A stretch of 61,453 bases of DNA from assembly GCA_002315435.1 (NCBI GenBank), contig DCFW01000004.1:1-61453 (forward strand). Reading direction: 5' to 3'. The position numbers and the translations under genes are program-made. Shown piece by piece: positions 61,322 through 61,453 of the stretch; within the stretch, counting starts at the first letter, position 1; the number at the start of each line of letters is the position of its first letter. This DNA is from Bacteroidales bacterium UBA1794. GTDB lineage: Bacteria; Bacteroidota; Bacteroidia; Bacteroidales; Bacteroidaceae. The notes under the pieces are model-generated. The model did no database searches. It saw only the letters and a list, made by a program, of their open reading frames with translations, and was not told the DNA's origin.

Positions 61322-61453
61322 ATATAATTACCTTTTTATATTGTACCAAAGAATGTGCGAAATAACAGAAAAAAAATAAGAATATTGGATGAGTAAGCGT
61401 TTTTTTTTATTTAATGCATAAAAAATAACACTAGTGTCCACTAAAAAAAATTA

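Overview
This window looks like a chromosomal segment of a Bacteroides species or a close relative in the Bacteroidales. The evidence is low G+C, Bacteroidetes-type promoters (a -7 box TAnnTTTG, sometimes with a TTTG-like -33 box about 20 nt upstream) before many genes, and lineage-typical families: DUF4251, DUF4831, DUF5063, DUF2027, GGGtGRT protein, Wzi-like capsule protein, GldF/GldG, AraC-type regulators of hybrid two-component (HTCS) ancestry, and GHL10 glycosidases. I see no transposase, integrase, phage gene, rRNA or CRISPR array. Most of the window is core chromosome, with some accessory surface and polysaccharide genes.

Layout. 1-4.3 kb: a hairpin-rich repeat, an L-cysteine desulfidase family gene, tRNA-His, and folD-ffh, all genes on the minus strand. 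4.3-7.8 kb (+): a previously uncalled 45-residue membrane protein, plsC, a patatin-like lipase and a cytoplasmic GH13 enzyme. 7.8-16.4 kb: mostly minus-strand housekeeping genes (DUF4251 lipoprotein, FadL-type porin, fabD, a HAD phosphatase, ansA, meaB, a DUF1573 protein, menA) and one small plus-strand winged-helix gene. 16.4-21.4 kb (+): metallophosphoesterase, PafA-like phosphatase, a second copy of the hairpin repeat, a double-ABC ATPase and a lipoprotein. 21.4-28.8 kb: EF-hand/beta-helix exported protein and outer-membrane barrel (-), aspS (+), then ftsK followed by a LolA-like gene (-). 28.9-34.4 kb (+): DUF5063, 3'-5' exonuclease, rRNA methyltransferase, a candidate small RNA, nnr, DUF4831. 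34.4-40.2 kb (-): GGGtGRT protein with a NifU-like scaffold, a GH28, and gldF-gldG. 40.3-46.3 kb (+): an orphan protein, an M23 peptidase coupled to a C69 dipeptidase, and a phosphohexomutase. 46.3-47.1 kb is gene-free and holds two unusual palindrome-rich tracts. 47.1-53.6 kb: Wzi-like protein, a lipoprotein, and two paralogous GHL10 glycosidases around a short membrane-anchored regulator. 53.7-61.3 kb: queA-sbcD-sbcC, a DUF2027/Smr protein and a PAP2 phosphatase.

The most interesting protein is the regulator at 50896-52077. It resembles an HTCS stripped of its sensor and kinase ATPase domains. Lys sits at the usual histidine position of the dimerisation motif, Glu replaces the receiver phospho-acceptor Asp, and one acidic-pocket Asp is Asn. 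It is translationally coupled to a secreted glycosidase, which suggests a phosphorylation-independent membrane-tethered transcription factor. The most interesting DNA is the paired ~113-bp inverted-repeat elements (52-165 and 19199-19311), a 22-bp-period array of hairpins (46535-46671), and a candidate ~65-nt RNA preceded by two perfect 14-bp palindromes two helical turns apart (31265-31386).

All assignments come from reading the sequence by eye. No database search, profile search or folding program was run.
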